In this document: positions 4,276-5,527 of the stretch, piece by piece
How the letters are laid out: each line of letters starts with the position of its first letter
Position numbering within the stretch: the stretch's first letter is position 1
Notes under the pieces: model-generated
Seen by the model: the letters and a program-made list of their open reading frames with translations, nothing else
Told to the model about the DNA's origin: nothing
Database searches by the model: none
DNA from: Opitutaceae bacterium
GTDB taxonomy: Bacteria; Verrucomicrobiota; Verrucomicrobiia; Opitutales; Opitutaceae
Direction: 5' to 3'
NCBI GenBank assembly: GCA_005787865.1
Contig: SXZN01000097.1
Location: forward strand, 1-5,527
DNA length: 5,527 bases
Program-made: the position numbers and the translations under genes

Positions 4276-5527
4276 TTACTTAAGAGGCGCCTCCCTGCCG
4301 ACTTTAGGTGGGACTTTCCATCTCGCCGCTTCGAAAACAGCGTCTGGCCATACCATCCAGGCTCGCGTCATCAAGATGGTGCTATCCTCCAGCTGTAGAC
4401 TCGTGGGCCAGCCGCCGTAGCATGTGGGTTGCATGCCGACGATGATGGGATTCGCCAGATCCCAAGTCTTGCCGTTGTCTTCACTAAGTACCGCCCCCAC
4501 AGTGCAGGGCAGGAACCGCCGCCGGAAAACAGACAACAAACGGCCATCGGTTAGCTTGAGCATGTGAACATGCACGGCGCTGTATCCCAGAAACGTGCGG
4601 AAGTTTGACCAAGTGTGCCCGCCGTCGTGCGAATCTATCAACACCATACACTCGTCGGTTTCGCCGCCCGCGCTTAGACCGATACCGATTGGCGGGGCTT
4701 TAGCGATCCGCCGCGCCAGATATCCTTCCACCCGCGTAGCTGCCAATAAATGGGTGTCGAAAAACGGCAGGATTAAGACTTCGGAAAAAAAGGATTCTGA
4801 ACTGTCCCAAGTGGCCACTGCTTTTTGCTCCGGCCAAGTTCGGCCGCCGTCAATAGAGCGCAGACGCCAGGACCGGTTTCGGGAACTGGCGGCACTCGGC
4901 GGCGCGGCACCAGCACAGCCAAATATCAGCACACTGCCGTCGGAGAGCTCGATGAAATTACGAGTGGTGCCGGCAGGTTCACCATAGTCGACGCGATTCC
5001 AAGTAACGCCTCGGTCGGCAGAGCGAAAGAGTGGTGATCCCTTCGCCTCCGTTTGAAGCAGGACGATTTTATTATCGCGCAGACAGATGATGGATTGTTC
5101 TTTGCCCAAAATTTTCTCTCCTTTCATCTCAACCTTTTGCCAGCTCCTGCCCTCATCGCTGAAACGGTAAATCACCGTACAGTCGTTCTGAAACGGTGTG
5201 ACTAGAATTTCTCCGTCTGGGAACCTTGACATGACTCCCTTGTAACCTGTAATGTAATTCCGTTCGACCTCAGCCAGATTCCAGTAGGACACTTGTTGAA
5301 GGTCCCCTCCGGTGAAGCCGGTGACGGCCGAGGGGTATTTGCGGTAATCATGAGGCTGAGCGAAGACCTGAGCCGGCAAGGGCTGAATCGCTGGGCCGCT
5401 GGAACCGCGCAGTTGCCAACGGATAGTCTCGGTTACGGAGTCGTTTATCTGAGTCTTCTCTTCGTACCCCTTGATTTTATAGGCAGTGAGAATCGTAGAG
5501 TCAGCCAATTGCAATGAAGTCGGCCAG
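4276..5527 (-). CDS. BNR/Asp-box sialidase-like beta-propeller protein, C-terminal part (5' end outside window)
   Basis: The minus-strand frame is open from the right edge of the window to TAA at 4276-4278, giving 416 visible residues; the TTG at 5514 is an internal Leu codon, not a start. At least four Asp-boxes (S-x-D-x-G-x-T-W) are clear near residues 169-176 ('SADRGVTW'), 224-231 ('SIDGGRTW'), 299-306 ('SHDGGHTW') and 348-355 ('SEDNGKTW'), with a degenerate one at about 122-129 ('FSDEGRSW'). Between them recur blade strands of the type 'L-x-D-G-x-I/L-L', so this is a sialidase-type propeller. The N-terminal Arg (F/Y-R-I-P) motif and any signal peptide would lie outside, so catalytic sialidase activity cannot be judged; many relatives have other or unknown substrates. 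The first residues repeat a motif found near the C-terminus, suggesting tandem propellers. It converges on the YhcH-family gene and has its own promoter outside the window. Coding and fold are firm; function is tentative. Confidence 0.82.
   Translation of the reverse strand, partial: WPTSLQLADSTILTAYKIKGYEEKTQINDSVTETIRWQLRGSSGPAIQPLPAQVFAQPHDYRKYPSAVTGFTGGDLQQVSYWNLAEVERNYITGYKGVMSRFPDGEILVTPFQNDCTVIYRFSDEGRSWQKVEMKGEKILGKEQSIICLRDNKIVLLQTEAKGSPLFRSADRGVTWNRVDYGEPAGTTRNFIELSDGSVLIFGCAGAAPPSAASSRNRSWRLRSIDGGRTWPEQKAVATWDSSESFFSEVLILPFFDTHLLAATRVEGYLARRIAKAPPIGIGLSAGGETDECMVLIDSHDGGHTWSNFRTFLGYSAVHVHMLKLTDGRLLSVFRRRFLPCTVGAVLSEDNGKTWDLANPIIVGMQPTCYGGWPTSLQLEDSTILMTRAWMVWPDAVFEAARWKVPPKVGREAPLK
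4372..4410 (-). repeat. Second copy of a 13-residue propeller motif (WPTSLQL-x-DSTIL) in the sialidase-like gene
   Basis: This segment encodes W-P-T-S-L-Q-L-E-D-S-T-I-L near the C-terminus of the protein. It matches the segment at 5488-5526 in 12 of 13 residues (Glu here, Ala there). By hand count only about 20 of 39 bases agree, so the protein motif is conserved although the DNA has diverged. Confidence 0.6.
5488..5526 (-). repeat. First copy of the 13-residue propeller motif at the window edge
   Basis: This segment encodes W-P-T-S-L-Q-L-A-D-S-T-I-L as the first visible residues of the sialidase-like protein. In the other copy this motif is followed about 20 residues later by 'ARW' and then the protein's end. 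Here it is followed by 'TIRW' and then a whole further propeller. That placement suggests it closes an upstream propeller. Confidence 0.6.

Noticed and set aside
4235..4278. 7-bp inverted repeat (TAAAATG / CATTTTA) with a GGCC pair inside, as a terminator for the minus-strand gene
   Set aside because: The stem is A-T rich, the loop is 30 bases long, and the right arm overlaps the stop codon; the inner GGCC pair competes for the same bases. Not convincing as an intrinsic terminator.
4595..5037. Plus-strand open frames opposite the sialidase-like gene
   Set aside because: No family resemblance, and they lie fully antisense to a frame with several clear Asp-boxes.
5512..5514. TTG as the start of the sialidase-like gene
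   Set aside because: The frame stays open upstream to the window edge and the codons before it (W-P-T-S) complete a motif that recurs later in the same protein, so the TTG encodes an internal Leu.
4276..5527. Naming the minus-strand gene nanH or a true exo-alpha-sialidase
   Set aside because: The N-terminal F/Y-R-I-P arginine motif and the other catalytic residues cannot be located in the visible part, and Asp-box propellers have many functions.

Overview
This looks like a bacterial chromosomal fragment of moderate-to-high GC carrying a small carbohydrate and sugar-acid catabolism cluster. The protein families suggest Verrucomicrobiota (perhaps Opitutae) or a related Planctomycetota or Lentisphaerota lineage. 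The pointers are large secreted glycan-active proteins with a particular C-terminal beta-sandwich, multi-Asp-box sialidase-like propellers, and gene starts that mostly lack a Shine-Dalgarno sequence. There is no rRNA or other phylogenetic marker, so this placement is inference.

Layout: five genes run on the plus strand and one on the minus strand, converging near position 4230. (1) 1-447 is the C-terminal end of a larger protein of a glycoside-hydrolase-associated type. (2) 448-1380 is an exported alpha/beta hydrolase (esterase type) whose ATG directly abuts the previous stop codon. (3) 1449-2684 is an enolase-superfamily (mandelate racemase-like) sugar-acid dehydratase. (4) 2712-3680 is a D-isomer-specific 2-hydroxyacid dehydrogenase. 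(5) 3729-4184 is a YhcH/YjgK/YiaL-family protein. (6) 4276-5527, minus strand, is the C-terminal part of a BNR/Asp-box sialidase-like propeller protein that runs off the right edge.

How the genes may work together (inference): genes 1, 2 and 6 would act outside the cytoplasm on decorated polysaccharide, by glycan binding or cleavage and deacylation. Genes 3-5 form a tight cytoplasmic cassette with gaps of 27 and 44-48 bp. In it, a dehydratase would turn an aldonate-type acid into a 2-keto-3-deoxy acid, a reductase would interconvert a 2-keto and a 2-hydroxy acid, and a YhcH-type protein would handle an open-chain or anomeric sugar-acid form. No transporter, kinase, aldolase or regulator is in view, so the substrate cannot be named.

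No mobile element, CRISPR array, tRNA or rRNA is visible, and no stretch over 300 bases lacks a gene. The most notable points are: a second copy of a 13-residue propeller motif at the truncated end of the sialidase-like gene, which points to tandem propellers; a dehydrogenase with Tyr where the family normally has its catalytic Glu; a dehydratase with a Lys-x-Asp variant of the catalytic-face motif; and an 8-bp inverted repeat in front of the dehydratase cassette.
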